Source: an uncultured Faecalicatena sp. (lineage in GTDB: Bacteria; Bacillota; Clostridia; Lachnospirales; Lachnospiraceae). Taken from it: a DNA stretch of 64,000 bases. Under the pieces are notes generated by a model, which saw only the letters and a program-made list of their open reading frames with translations, did no database searches and had not been told where the DNA came from. The translations under genes and the position numbers were made by a program. Of this stretch, positions 15,362-24,185 are shown in pieces. Each line of letters begins with the position of its first letter. The stretch's first letter is position 1. Location: the NCBI GenBank assembly GCA_948468385.1, contig CAOKHZ010000002.1, positions 153,300 to 217,299 of the forward strand, in the 5' to 3' direction.

Positions 15362-16246
15362 ATGATGGGACAAGTCATTCGAATTGGCAGCCGGGAGAGT
15401 CGTCTGGCGGTCATTCAGGCCAAGCTGGTGGCGCGGGAAATTAAGAAAGAAAACCCGGACTTTGAAATAGAATTGGTGACGATGAAGACAACGGGGGATA
15501 AGGTTTTAGACCGTGGTCTGGAGGAAATTGGTGGAAAAGGATTGTTCGTCAAAGAACTTGATCAGGCACTTTTGGATGGCAGGATTGACATTGCCGTTCA
15601 TAGCTTGAAGGACATGCCGATGCGGATTGATAAGGATTTGCCGATTCTGGCTTACTCCGGGCGGGAGGACGCGAGGGACGTGTTGATTTGCAAGCCGTTG
15701 GAAGAGTTTGACGGCGGGGGCGTCATTGGAACGTCCAGTCGCCGCCGCAAAATCCAGTTGCAGAGATTGTATCCGAGGGCCTCGTTTCGCGGAATTCGTG
15801 GAAACGTGCAGACCAGGCTTCAAAAGCTTGCCGAGGAAGGGTATGACGCGACGGTTTTGGCGGCGGCGGGGCTTTTCAGGCTTGGCATGGAGGCGGTCAT
15901 TGGACGCGTGTTCGAGGTGGAAGAGGTGGTTCCGGCGGCGGGACAAGGCATTTTGGCGGTGCAGGGGCGAGCGGACGGTGATTATGCTTTTCTTTCCCCC
16001 ATCAATAATCGGCAGAGTGAGTGGGCGGCATTGGCCGAGCGGCAGTTCGTGGCCGCGTTGGATGGCGGCTGCACTTCCCCGGTGGCGGCGCACGCGAGGG
16101 TTCGTGGAAGAGAATTGTGGCTGACGGGGTTATACTATGAAGACGGAAGTGACGAATATTTTACGGACACGCTGAGCGGGGACGTGGAGCAGGCACGGGA
16201 ACTTGGCGAAATGCTGGCGGTGCGGATGAAGCGAAGGAGCAGGTGA
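15362..16246 (+). CDS. hemC: Porphobilinogen deaminase HemC
   Basis: This enzyme joins four porphobilinogens into hydroxymethylbilane. It has 294 residues, near the usual length, starting at ATG 15362 or 15365 behind GGGGG. Visible motifs are IRIGSRESRLAVIQA, TTGDKVLD, GLFVKELDQALLDG, AVHSLKDMP (catalytic Asp region), GTSSRRRKIQL, RGNVQTRLQKL and DGGCTSPVA, whose Cys (about 238) carries the dipyrromethane cofactor. It begins the tetrapyrrole operon; the next gene supplies the two following steps. No hemA, hemL or hemB is in the window. Confidence 0.95.
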   Translation: MMGQVIRIGSRESRLAVIQAKLVAREIKKENPDFEIELVTMKTTGDKVLDRGLEEIGGKGLFVKELDQALLDGRIDIAVHSLKDMPMRIDKDLPILAYSGREDARDVLICKPLEEFDGGGVIGTSSRRRKIQLQRLYPRASFRGIRGNVQTRLQKLAEEGYDATVLAAAGLFRLGMEAVIGRVFEVEEVVPAAGQGILAVQGRADGDYAFLSPINNRQSEWAALAERQFVAALDGGCTSPVAAHARVRGRELWLTGLYYEDGSDEYFTDTLSGDVEQARELGEMLAVRMKRRSR

Positions 16247-16333
16247 AGCACTGGCGGCGTGGATGAGGCGGAGGAATTGCGGGAGCACGCTGCTTTCTGT
16301 CAAAAAAGGTCAGGGCGAGAGGAATCGGGAAGG

Positions 16334-17875
16334 ATGGAAATTCAAAAAATGTTCGAGGAGACGAGGCCCGGCAGGGTCTGGCTGGCCGGGGCGGGACCTG
16401 GTGACGCGGGACTTTTGACGGTGAAAACAAAGGAATTGATGGGGAGCGCGGACGTCATCGTCTATGACGCGTTGATTGGCGTTGAGATTTTGTGCCAATT
16501 ACCGGCGGATAAGGAATTGATTTTCGTGGGAAAACGGGCGGGGCATCACGCGGTGGAGCAAGAGGAAATCAACCGTATTTTGCTTGAAAAGGCAATGGAA
16601 GGTAAGAACGTGCTGCGCTTAAAGGGCGGCGATCCGTTCGTGTTTGGGCGAGGGGGCGAGGAGTTGGAACTGCTCGTAGAAGAGGGCGTTCCGTTTGAAA
16701 TCGTTCCCGGCGTCACCTCCGCGACGGCGGTTTTAGCTTACGCGGGAATTCCATTGACGCATCGGGATTATGTCTCGTCGTTCCATGTGATTACCGGACA
16801 TCCGAGGAAAGACGGCACTTCGCGCATTGATTATCCGGCGTTGGTGAAAATGGGTGGGACGCTGGTGTTTTTGATGGGACTTTCCAAGCTGGAGGAAATC
16901 TGCGGGGGGCTTTTGCATGCCGGGATGCGCGCCGACATGCCCGCGGCGGTTCTGGAACGGGGAACGAGTGCGAGACAACGAAATATCGTATCGGATATCG
17001 GCCACCTTCCCGCACGGGCAAGGGACGCGAAAGCGGCGACTCCCGCCATCATCACGGTGGGGGAGGCATGTTCTTTGTCCTCGGAATTTTGCTGGACGGA
17101 AAAAAGAATCCTTGGTGGCAGGCAGTTTATTGTCACAAGGCCTAAAAGGCAAGGGGAGGACTTGGCACGGCGTTTGCGGACGCTGGGAGCGCAGGTGTTG
17201 GAAATCCCGGCAATCGAGACGGTTCCCGTTCGATTCAATGCGGCGTTTGCAGAAAGCGTGGAGAGGTTCGCCAACCGTGAGGGGGAGGCGTGGCTTGTCT
17301 TTACCAGTCCCGCGGGAGTGCGCACGTTTTTTGCCGAAATGATGGAACAAGGCCTGGACGTGCGGAATATTTTTCGCAAGAAGGCGGAAGTAAAGCTGGC
17401 CGTAATTGGCAGCGCCACGCGGGACGCTTTGCGGGAGTACGGACTCGCGGCAGATTTGATGCCGCCGGTTTATGACAGTGAAAATCTGGGGAAGGCTTTG
17501 GCGCGGGAAGCGGCGGAAGGCAGCGAGATTTTAATCGCGAGGGCGGCACAAGGTTCGAAGAATTTGATTCCCCCACTTGAAAATGCCGGGCTTAAGGTGA
17601 CGGATCTTGCCTTGTACGAGACGCGTTTTTTGAGTCACGGGTGGTGCCGCGAGCCGGTTCTTGCGGCCTTGAAGGCAGGGGAGGTGGACGGCGTCATATT
17701 TACCAGCGCGTCAACCGTGAGGGGATTCGCCCGGGAATTTTGGCCGGAGCGGGTCTTGGCTTTCTGCATCGGGGAGCGGACGGCGTGCGAGGCGAGGAAG
17801 TACGGGATGGAAACCGTGGTGGCGAAGGAAAATTCCGTTGACGCGGTGGTGGAAATGATTTGTGAGGGGAAATGA
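16334..17875 (+). CDS. cobA-hemD: Uroporphyrinogen-III methyltransferase / uroporphyrinogen-III synthase fusion
   Basis: The N-terminal part is a SUMT methyltransferase: VWLAGAGPGDAGLLTVKT, VIVYDALIG, LRLKGGDPFVFGRGGEE, PGVTSATAV and HVITGHP. It makes precorrin-2 from uroporphyrinogen III with S-adenosylmethionine. The second half is a HemD synthase (FIVTRPKRQGEDLARRL, VFTSPAGVRTFF, VDGVIFTSASTVRGF), which closes hydroxymethylbilane to uroporphyrinogen III. The fusion is common in clostridia. The start is uncertain: the frame is open from 16259, and ATG 16334 has AGAGGA 11 bases upstream; about 513 residues result. It lies directly after hemC and 18 bases before the dpp genes. Confidence 0.93.
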   Translation: MEIQKMFEETRPGRVWLAGAGPGDAGLLTVKTKELMGSADVIVYDALIGVEILCQLPADKELIFVGKRAGHHAVEQEEINRILLEKAMEGKNVLRLKGGDPFVFGRGGEELELLVEEGVPFEIVPGVTSATAVLAYAGIPLTHRDYVSSFHVITGHPRKDGTSRIDYPALVKMGGTLVFLMGLSKLEEICGGLLHAGMRADMPAAVLERGTSARQRNIVSDIGHLPARARDAKAATPAIITVGEACSLSSEFCWTEKRILGGRQFIVTRPKRQGEDLARRLRTLGAQVLEIPAIETVPVRFNAAFAESVERFANREGEAWLVFTSPAGVRTFFAEMMEQGLDVRNIFRKKAEVKLAVIGSATRDALREYGLAADLMPPVYDSENLGKALAREAAEGSEILIARAAQGSKNLIPPLENAGLKVTDLALYETRFLSHGWCREPVLAALKAGEVDGVIFTSASTVRGFAREFWPERVLAFCIGERTACEARKYGMETVVAKENSVDAVVEMICEGK

Positions 17876-17893
17876 CGAAGGGGGGATGGCGGC

Positions 17894-18826
17894 ATGGCAT
17901 CGTATATGTTCAAACGTATTTTAACAGGCGTTTTTTCTCTTTTCGTGTTGGTGAGCGCCGCTTTCTTCCTGACCCGGCTGATGCCGGGAAGCCCGTTCGA
18001 GGTGGGAAATTCCTTGCCGTCTGTGCAGGCGGAGATTGAGCGGGAGTATGGCCTGGACAGGCCGCTTTTGGAACAGTATTTGCATTATCTTTCCAATCTC
18101 TTGCGCGGAGATTTGGGAATTTCATACAAAAAGCCCGGTGTCGCCGTCACGGACGTGATTTGGCGGGCGTTTCCGGTGACGTGTAAAATCGGAAGCCTGG
18201 CGGTACTATGTTCATTGGTCGTGGGAAGTGTCTTGGGAATCTGGCAGGCCGTCACGAAGAGGGCGGCGGTTTACAATGGGATTTTTTTTGTGACGATACT
18301 GGGGAGCGCGGTTTTGAATTTTGTGTGGGGCTCCCTTTTTGTCTGGCTGTTCGGAGTGAAGCTGAAAGTGCTGCCCGTCGTGGGAACCAGTGATTGGAAA
18401 AGCTTCTTATTGCCGGTACTGACAATGGCGATTTATCCGACCTGCGTCGTGGCACGCTTGATGCGAAACGGTTTTGGGCGGGAAATGCGGAAGGATTATG
18501 TCGTGCTGGCCAGGGCGAAAGGGTTGGGGACGATGTGGATTGTCGGCGTGCATATTTTGAAGAACGCGTGCCTGCCGGTGTTACAATACATGGGACCGGC
18601 GGCAGCCTTTTTATTGACGGGAAGCTTCGTGGTGGAAAGTATTTTCAACATACCGGGGCTGGGACGGGAGTTCGTAAATTCCATCGCGAATCGGGACTAT
18701 ACGTTGATTTTGGGATTGACGGTGTTCATGGGCGCGGTCGTAATCGGATTGAATCTTTTGACCGACCTTTTATGTGCGTGGCTAAGTCCCACGACGCGTG
18801 TCGGCATGACGGGGGCGGGGGAATGA
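17894..18826 (+). CDS. Dpp/Opp-type ABC transporter permease (DppB)
   Basis: This 310-residue membrane protein starts MASYMFKRILTGVFSLF. It has an N-terminal helix with FFLTRLMPGSPF, typical of DppB, an extracellular region with YGLDRPLLEQYLHYL, and the inner-membrane permease motif LMRNGFGREMRKDYVVLARAKGL (EAA-like loop). The end, NSIANRDYTLILG, also fits the family. It follows cobA-hemD by 18 bases and overlaps the next permease by ATGA. The transported solute is not fixed by sequence: the family moves peptides, nickel, haem or 5-aminolevulinate. Confidence 0.92.
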   Translation: MASYMFKRILTGVFSLFVLVSAAFFLTRLMPGSPFEVGNSLPSVQAEIEREYGLDRPLLEQYLHYLSNLLRGDLGISYKKPGVAVTDVIWRAFPVTCKIGSLAVLCSLVVGSVLGIWQAVTKRAAVYNGIFFVTILGSAVLNFVWGSLFVWLFGVKLKVLPVVGTSDWKSFLLPVLTMAIYPTCVVARLMRNGFGREMRKDYVVLARAKGLGTMWIVGVHILKNACLPVLQYMGPAAAFLLTGSFVVESIFNIPGLGREFVNSIANRDYTLILGLTVFMGAVVIGLNLLTDLLCAWLSPTTRVGMTGAGE

Positions 18827-19650
18827 GAAGGAAGATGTTTTTGACGGGCTGCGTGTTGTTGGCCGTTTTGATGACGTTGGCGGTACTGGTTCCCGCATTT
18901 AGCCCGTATTCTTATTCGGAACAAAATGCCGGGCTTCGCAATTTGAACCCGTCCCTTTCCCATTGGTTTGGGACGGACCGGTTCGGAAGGGACTTGTTTA
19001 CCCGGGTATGGTGCGGGGCAAGGCTGAGTTTATGCATTGGATTGGGAAGTGCCGCGATTTGCGGGACGCTCGGTATGGCGTTTGGAGCCGTGGCGGGATA
19101 TTTTGGCGGTTTGGCGGATTGTCTCGTGATGCGCGCGGCGGACGTGGCAGATGCCATCCCTTCTTTGTTGTACGTGGTATTGCTTACATTGGCGCTAGGC
19201 GCGAACGTGCAGACCATGATACTTGGCATTTGCATTTCGGGATGGAGCGGGACGGCGCGCATGGTGCGCGGCGAAGTCATGCGTTTAAGGACAAGCGAGT
19301 TCGTGCAGGCGGCAAGGCTGACGGGGGCGTCCTCGTGGCGCGTCATCTGGTATCATTTATTGCCGAACGCCATGGGGGCATTGATTGTCAGCCTGACATT
19401 TTTCGTCCCGAAGGCGATTTTTACGGAGACCTTTTTAAGCTTTGCGGGGGTGGGAATCGCGGCACCGGCGGCAAGCCTGGGGGCGTTGGTCTGGGAAGGG
19501 CGGCGGCAGCTGCGCCTTTATCCGGGGCAGATGCTGTACCCGGCATTCGTGCTGTGCCTGCTGGTCGTGGCATTGCATTTAATCGGGGCGGGACTGGAGG
19601 AAGGCGATATTGAGTCTATTGAAAGTCGAGAATTTGAGCGTACAATTTGA
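18823..19650 (+). CDS. Dpp/Opp-type ABC transporter permease (DppC)
   Basis: The ATG at 18823 overlaps the stop of the first permease (ATGA); the frame is open long before but that is a shadow. The protein has 275 residues: N-terminal helix, then PFSPYS-like text (AFSPYSYSEQN), LSHWFGTDRFGRDLFTRV (the family's periplasmic TDxxGRD motif), and LRTSEFVQAARLTGASSWRVI as the EAA loop. The last 41 bases overlap the ATPase gene, showing tight translational coupling. Confidence 0.92.
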   Translation: MRRKMFLTGCVLLAVLMTLAVLVPAFSPYSYSEQNAGLRNLNPSLSHWFGTDRFGRDLFTRVWCGARLSLCIGLGSAAICGTLGMAFGAVAGYFGGLADCLVMRAADVADAIPSLLYVVLLTLALGANVQTMILGICISGWSGTARMVRGEVMRLRTSEFVQAARLTGASSWRVIWYHLLPNAMGALIVSLTFFVPKAIFTETFLSFAGVGIAAPAASLGALVWEGRRQLRLYPGQMLYPAFVLCLLVVALHLIGAGLEEGDIESIESREFERTI

Positions 19651-21526
19651 TGCGGGTGACAAGGTGGTGAATGCGGTGGACGCGGTTTCCCTATCCGTGG
19701 AGCCGGGGGAAATCATTGGCCTCATCGGACGGTCCGGATCTGGGAAAAGCACCTTGACGCGGGCGGTGATGGGACTTTTGCCATCGAATGCCAATGTCAT
19801 GTATGATCGCTTGGAGTTGGATGGCGGGGTGAAAAATGCGGCGATGGTGTTCCAAGATCCGCTGACGTATTTGAATCCCAGTTTGAAAATAGGATGGCAG
19901 TTAAAAGAGACGATTCGCCGTCATTTGGAAAACAAAGAAGACAAAGAAAGCAAGGAAGGCATAGAAGACGGGAGCGGGGAGAACTGCTGGGCGCGGGCGG
20001 TAAGAAAGGTTCAGCCGTTGTTGGCGCGATGGAAGGACCGTGCGGAAGTGGACGAGATGGCGGCGGACTTGTTGGAGACGGCGGGCATTCGTCGGGCGGC
20101 GGACGTGCTTGACAAGTATCCGTTTGAATTGTCCGGCGGGCAGAGGCAGCGAATCGTATTGGCGATTGCCTTGGCTTGTCGGCCGAAACTTTTGATTGCC
20201 GATGAGCCGACGACAGCGTTGGACGCGACCGTGCAGCGGCAGATTTTGACGAGGCTAAGGCGCATTGCAAAGGAAATGGACATGGCCGTTTTGCTTGTCA
20301 GCCATGATTTCGGGGTCATTGTTTCCATGGCGGAGCGTGTGCTGGTCATGCACGAAGGAAAAATCGTGGAATCGGGAACGCCTTGGCAGATTTACGAGGA
20401 GCCGCGGGAAGAGTGCACAAAAAGGTTGGTGGAACATGCCAGGGCCATGTCGGCGGCGGGAAAGATTGAAAAAGGAAAGTGCGGCATAGGAATGAGCGGC
20501 ATCGTGCGGGAAGGAGAAGTGAAAGGGCATGTGACGCAAAAATGTTCCATGGATGTTTTACGGGTAGAGCATTTATCCAAAGTGCATGCGGATAGAAAAT
20601 CATTCGGCGTGGACGACGTTTCGTTTGCCATTGGGGCTGGGGAATGCTTTGGCCTGGCGGGTGAGAGCGGTTGTGGAAAAACGACGTTGGCGCGGATGAT
20701 TTGCGGGTTGGCAACTCCTGGCGGTGGGGAGATTTATTACCGGGGAGAACGGCTTGCATCCATTGGGCAAGGACGAGATAGGGAACAAATCCGGCAAATC
20801 CAGATGGTGTTCCAGGATCCTTATGCGTCGCTCAATCCTTGCCACACGGTGGGATGGACGCTTGCGGAGCCGCTCATTCTAAACGGGGAGACTTCCTGCA
20901 AGACGCGGGAGGTGCTGATTGCGAAAATGCTGGAAACGGTGGGGCTGGCGGCGGAGGACGCGAAGAAGTATCCGTTTGAATTTTCCGGTGGGCAGAGACA
21001 GCGTATCGCAATCGCCAGGGCGTTATTGTCCGAACCACAGATTTTAGTGCTCGACGAGCCGGTTTCCGCCTTGGACACGACGACGCAGAGTCAGATTTTG
21101 GAACTGTTTTCGCGTGTGCAAAAGGAACGGGGACTTTCGTACCTTTTCATTTCCCATGATTTGCAGGCCGTGCGGCGGATGTGCCGGAGGATGGGCGTGA
21201 TGTATGCCGGGCGCATCGTGGAGTTGGGAAATACGAAGGATATTTATAACGAACCTTGGCACCCTTATACGAAAATGCTTCTCCAGTCCGTCTTGCCGTC
21301 AAATCCGAGAAAGGCAAGAAGGAATCGAGACGTTTTGTGGGCGTGCGAGGAAGAAGCGGGACAAGGGTGGACGAAAGGGTGCCCGTTTGCCGGGCATTGC
21401 GGGTACGTGATGGAATGCTGCCGGAAGACAAAACCACCAACGCGCCGTTTTCCAAATCGCGAGGTGGCTTGCTTTCTTTATTCTGAAAAGCACATGGGGA
21501 AAGGGAACGCGAGGGCGCAGGTATGA
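19610..21526 (+). CDS. Fused double ABC ATPase (DppD-DppF)
   Basis: The TTG start at 19610 is supported by GGAGGAAGG at 19596-19604. The protein has 638 residues and two complete nucleotide-binding domains. Domain 1: GRSGSGKST, VFQDPLTYLNP, LSGGQRQRI, LLIADEPTTALD. Domain 2: GESGCGKTT, VFQDPYASLNP, FSGGQRQRIAIARAL, ILVLDEPVSALD. The C-terminus has the oligopeptide-transporter tail (HPYTKMLLQSVLP and a Cys-rich segment CPFAGHCGYVMECC). Domain 1 has a charged low-complexity insertion (NKEDKESKEGIEDGSGE) after the Q-loop. Fusion of the D and F subunits replaces the two separate genes of most Dpp systems. Confidence 0.93.
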   Translation: MSLLKVENLSVQFDAGDKVVNAVDAVSLSVEPGEIIGLIGRSGSGKSTLTRAVMGLLPSNANVMYDRLELDGGVKNAAMVFQDPLTYLNPSLKIGWQLKETIRRHLENKEDKESKEGIEDGSGENCWARAVRKVQPLLARWKDRAEVDEMAADLLETAGIRRAADVLDKYPFELSGGQRQRIVLAIALACRPKLLIADEPTTALDATVQRQILTRLRRIAKEMDMAVLLVSHDFGVIVSMAERVLVMHEGKIVESGTPWQIYEEPREECTKRLVEHARAMSAAGKIEKGKCGIGMSGIVREGEVKGHVTQKCSMDVLRVEHLSKVHADRKSFGVDDVSFAIGAGECFGLAGESGCGKTTLARMICGLATPGGGEIYYRGERLASIGQGRDREQIRQIQMVFQDPYASLNPCHTVGWTLAEPLILNGETSCKTREVLIAKMLETVGLAAEDAKKYPFEFSGGQRQRIAIARALLSEPQILVLDEPVSALDTTTQSQILELFSRVQKERGLSYLFISHDLQAVRRMCRRMGVMYAGRIVELGNTKDIYNEPWHPYTKMLLQSVLPSNPRKARRNRDVLWACEEEAGQGWTKGCPFAGHCGYVMECCRKTKPPTRRFPNREVACFLYSEKHMGKGNARAQV

Positions 21527-23349
21527 ATGAAATGTCAAGGGGATGGAACATGAAATGCAGGGGCAGAATGTCGCGAGTGATAGTACTTTTATGGGTGGTT
21601 GGAATCTTGTGCGCCGGCTGTGGTCAGGCGGGCGGGGCGTGGCAAGGTGGGTCAAGCGAGGTAGATGAGTCCGGGCAATCCGTGGGTGACGGCACGAAAA
21701 AGGAAATCATTGTGGCAACGAGCAGTGAAAGCGGCGGGCTTGACCCGGCGGGAAATATAGCACTGACGTATCTTACGTATTCCGTGGCGGCACTCGACGA
21801 ATTGCTTACGTATGACGAAAATGGCGAGATTGCCTACCGGGCGGCGGTCGGTTACGAGGTGAACGACGACTTTACCGTGTGGACGTTTCATTTGCGTAAA
21901 AATGCGCGCTGGTCGGACGGGAGCGTGGTGTGCGCGGCCGACTTTGTCAATACGATGACGCGCGCCTTGAAGCCGGAGAGCGGCAGCGGTTACGTCAATT
22001 ATTTGTTTCCCATTCAAAACGCGGAGGCGATTTATCAGGGCGAGGCCGAGATGGAAAGCCTGGGCGTGGAAACGCCGGATCCATATACGTTAATTTTTCA
22101 TTTGGAAAGGCCTTGCGTTTATTTTCTGGATTTACTGCGTTTGCCGGTCTATACTCCGTCTTCTGCGAAATACGCCGTGGCGACGGATGGCCGTTGGGAT
22201 AAAAATCCAGAGACGAGCGTGTCAAACGGTCCGTTTTTTCTGGCAGAATACGTGCCAGAGCAGTATTTTGTGTTGGAAAAGAATCCGTATTATTGGAATG
22301 CGGACGCGATGTGGCTGGAGCGGATGACGTTTCGTTTCTTTGACAGTCAGGAAGCGATGGCGGTCGCCTACGAGAGCGGGGCGGTGGACGTGGCGTGCGG
22401 CGTACAGTCCATCATGGCGGAGGCGTATGACGGAAAGGAAGATCTTTTGATTACCGACATGATTGCCACGCGCTACATTTATCTGAATTTAAACGTAAAA
22501 CCGCTTGATGACGTGCGGGTGCGAAAGGCTTTGAGCCTGGCGGTTCATAGGGATGAGTTGTGCGAGATGGCGGGCGCGGAGGCGGAACCGACCGATCATT
22601 TCATTGCCAAATACATGGTAAATAAGGCGACCGGAAATTATTATGTGGAGGAAGTGGCGGGATTGTCCTCAGGGGGAAACGAGGAGGGGACGCCCCCGTC
22701 TTCTGAAGAAAACGTGGAAGGGATGGACACGTCCTTCGAGGAAAATGAGGAAGGGATGGACACGTCCTTCGAGGAAAACGTGGGAGGGACGGACACGTCC
22801 TTCGAAGAAAACGTGGCAGAGGCGAGGCGGCTCCTCGCCGAGGCGGGATATCCGGGTGGGAAAGGCTTCCCGAAGCTTGTATACAAGTATCCGTCCTTGG
22901 AATTGGACGCGGACGTGGCACAGATTTTACAAGAACAGTGGAAACAGAATCTAGGCATAGAGGTGGAACTGCAGGCGCAGGAATTGCAAGTCAATTATAG
23001 TGAGCGCAAGGCGGGAAAATTTGATTTGTGCCGGATGAATTGGACGGCCGATTTTGCAGATCCTTACACATATTTGTCCATGCTTTTGTCAAATTCCCCT
23101 TACAATTGCAGTGGCATTTGTGACGCGCGTTATGACGTCCTCGTGCGGCGGTCGGATGCGGAGACGGACGCGAAAAAGCGTGCGGAGCTGGTGGAACAAG
23201 CGGAAATGCTGGCGGTGGGGGAAGCGTGTTACGTGATTCCGTTATTTTCCGTGAAAAACGTGAATTTGGTTCGGCCCGGCATCAAGGGAATCACGCAGAT
23301 TCCGGCAACCGGGGCGTTAGAATTGCGTCATGCGTGGCGTGAAGAGTGA
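21523..23349 (+). CDS. Dpp/Opp family solute-binding lipoprotein
   Basis: The ATG at 21523 overlaps the previous stop (ATGA); an in-frame ATG at 21550 has AAGGGG upstream and may be the main start. A hydrophobic signal ends in lipobox CAGC, so it is an external lipoprotein. The body is SBP_bac_5: LDELLTYDENGEI, FTVWTFHLRKNARWSDGS, FVNTMTRAL, PVYTPSSAKYAV and ATRYIYLNLNVKPLDDVRVRKALSLAVHRDEL. The residue pattern does not identify the ligand. Four 33-bp repeats (acidic, EGMDTSFEEN-like) interrupt the domain near residues 387-430. Placement inside a tetrapyrrole operon hints at a tetrapyrrole, precursor or nickel ligand. Confidence 0.9.
   Translation: MNEMSRGWNMKCRGRMSRVIVLLWVVGILCAGCGQAGGAWQGGSSEVDESGQSVGDGTKKEIIVATSSESGGLDPAGNIALTYLTYSVAALDELLTYDENGEIAYRAAVGYEVNDDFTVWTFHLRKNARWSDGSVVCAADFVNTMTRALKPESGSGYVNYLFPIQNAEAIYQGEAEMESLGVETPDPYTLIFHLERPCVYFLDLLRLPVYTPSSAKYAVATDGRWDKNPETSVSNGPFFLAEYVPEQYFVLEKNPYYWNADAMWLERMTFRFFDSQEAMAVAYESGAVDVACGVQSIMAEAYDGKEDLLITDMIATRYIYLNLNVKPLDDVRVRKALSLAVHRDELCEMAGAEAEPTDHFIAKYMVNKATGNYYVEEVAGLSSGGNEEGTPPSSEENVEGMDTSFEENEEGMDTSFEENVGGTDTSFEENVAEARRLLAEAGYPGGKGFPKLVYKYPSLELDADVAQILQEQWKQNLGIEVELQAQELQVNYSERKAGKFDLCRMNWTADFADPYTYLSMLLSNSPYNCSGICDARYDVLVRRSDAETDAKKRAELVEQAEMLAVGEACYVIPLFSVKNVNLVRPGIKGITQIPATGALELRHAWREE
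22681..22812 (+). repeat. 33-bp tandem repeat inside binding-protein gene
   Basis: Four in-frame 33-base units start at 22681 (diverged), 22714, 22747 and 22780. The last three share GGGA-GGACACGTCCTTCGA with single-base changes. Each encodes 11 residues of the form EGMDTSFEEN plus one. Confidence 0.92.
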
Positions 23350-23387
23350 AGCAATACGCTGGTATAATTACAAGGAAAGGGATTATC

Positions 23388-24026
23388 ATGGCATATTTTC
23401 CGATGTTTGTAGATATTTCCGATAAAAAGATTTTGGTCGTGGGTGGCGGAAAAGTGGCTGCCAGACGGATAAAGACGCTCCGTTTGTTTACGGACGAGGT
23501 GACGGTTTTATCCCCGCGTTTGTGTCAGGAGTTGGAGCCGTTGCCCGAAGGCGTGAACTGGATTGCGAGAGAATATGGAGCGGAGTGCTTGTCATTGGCG
23601 GGCGTGGCGGTGGGCGACGAGGCGGCACTGCCAGAATCGAATGCGGAGATGGGAGAGGTGGCCGTACTGCCGGAATTGGATGCGGTGGTGCAAGATGACG
23701 CCGAATTAATGGAAGTGGATGTCGCGCTGGCGGGGAAGGATTTCGTGCTGGCGGCCACGAATCGGCGTGAAGTAAACAAGAAGATATTTGAGGACTGCCG
23801 ACTTTTGGAGGCACATGAAGGGCGCAAAATCCTGGTAAATTGTGCGGATGACAAGTCGCATTGTGATTTCTTTTTCCCGGCGGTTGTACAGTCGGACGAG
23901 ATTACGGTGGGAATTAATTCGGGCGGGAGAAATACGAAAAAAGTGAGGGAAATAAGAGAAAAGGTGGAGGAGGTGCTAAAAGACAACATGGATAGGAAAA
24001 TGCTGTTGGAAAATAGGCATCCTTAA
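23388..24026 (+). CDS. Precorrin-2 dehydrogenase / sirohaem synthase domain (CysG-B type)
   Basis: The ATG at 23388 (MAYFPMFVDISDKKILVVGG) follows AAGGAAAGGG; the frame is open 14 codons earlier. It has the Rossmann GGGKVAARRIKTL, VTVLSP, FVLAATNRREVNKKIFEDC and LVNCADDKSHCDFFFPAVVQ, all typical of Met8/CysG-B. It oxidises precorrin-2 to sirohydrochlorin with NAD and may insert iron. The 212-residue length includes an unusual Glu/Ala/Val/Leu-rich insertion with two similar units (ALPESNAEMGEVAV, VLPELDAVVQDDAEL) where most homologues go straight from the core strand to FVLAATN. It closes the hemC operon. Confidence 0.9.
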   Translation: MAYFPMFVDISDKKILVVGGGKVAARRIKTLRLFTDEVTVLSPRLCQELEPLPEGVNWIAREYGAECLSLAGVAVGDEAALPESNAEMGEVAVLPELDAVVQDDAELMEVDVALAGKDFVLAATNRREVNKKIFEDCRLLEAHEGRKILVNCADDKSHCDFFFPAVVQSDEITVGINSGGRNTKKVREIREKVEEVLKDNMDRKMLLENRHP

Positions 24027-24058
24027 CAAGGGAATGGGTGGCTCATACGAGGTCGTTC

Positions 24059-24084
24059 ATCCCCGATCTTTTTGGGGATTTTTT
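24059..24084 (+). terminator. Rho-independent terminator of hem/dpp operon
   Basis: ATCCCC (24059-24064) pairs with GGGGAT (24074-24079), followed by six T residues. It lies 33 bases after the precorrin-2 dehydrogenase stop. Confidence 0.85.
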
Positions 24085-24109
24085 GTATTTCCCTGATTTT
24101 CTTGTGGCA

Positions 24110-24138
24110 TTGTAAAAAATTCTATGTTAAAATATATA
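24110..24138 (+). promoter_or_regulatory. Promoter of hydCBA
   Basis: TTGTAA, a 17-base AT-rich spacer and TATATA, 48 bases before the hydC start. Both hexamers deviate modestly from consensus. Confidence 0.55.
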
Positions 24139-24185
24139 CAATCGTGCGTTTTTGATTGTTCAATTCTAATGAAGGAGGTCTGAGA

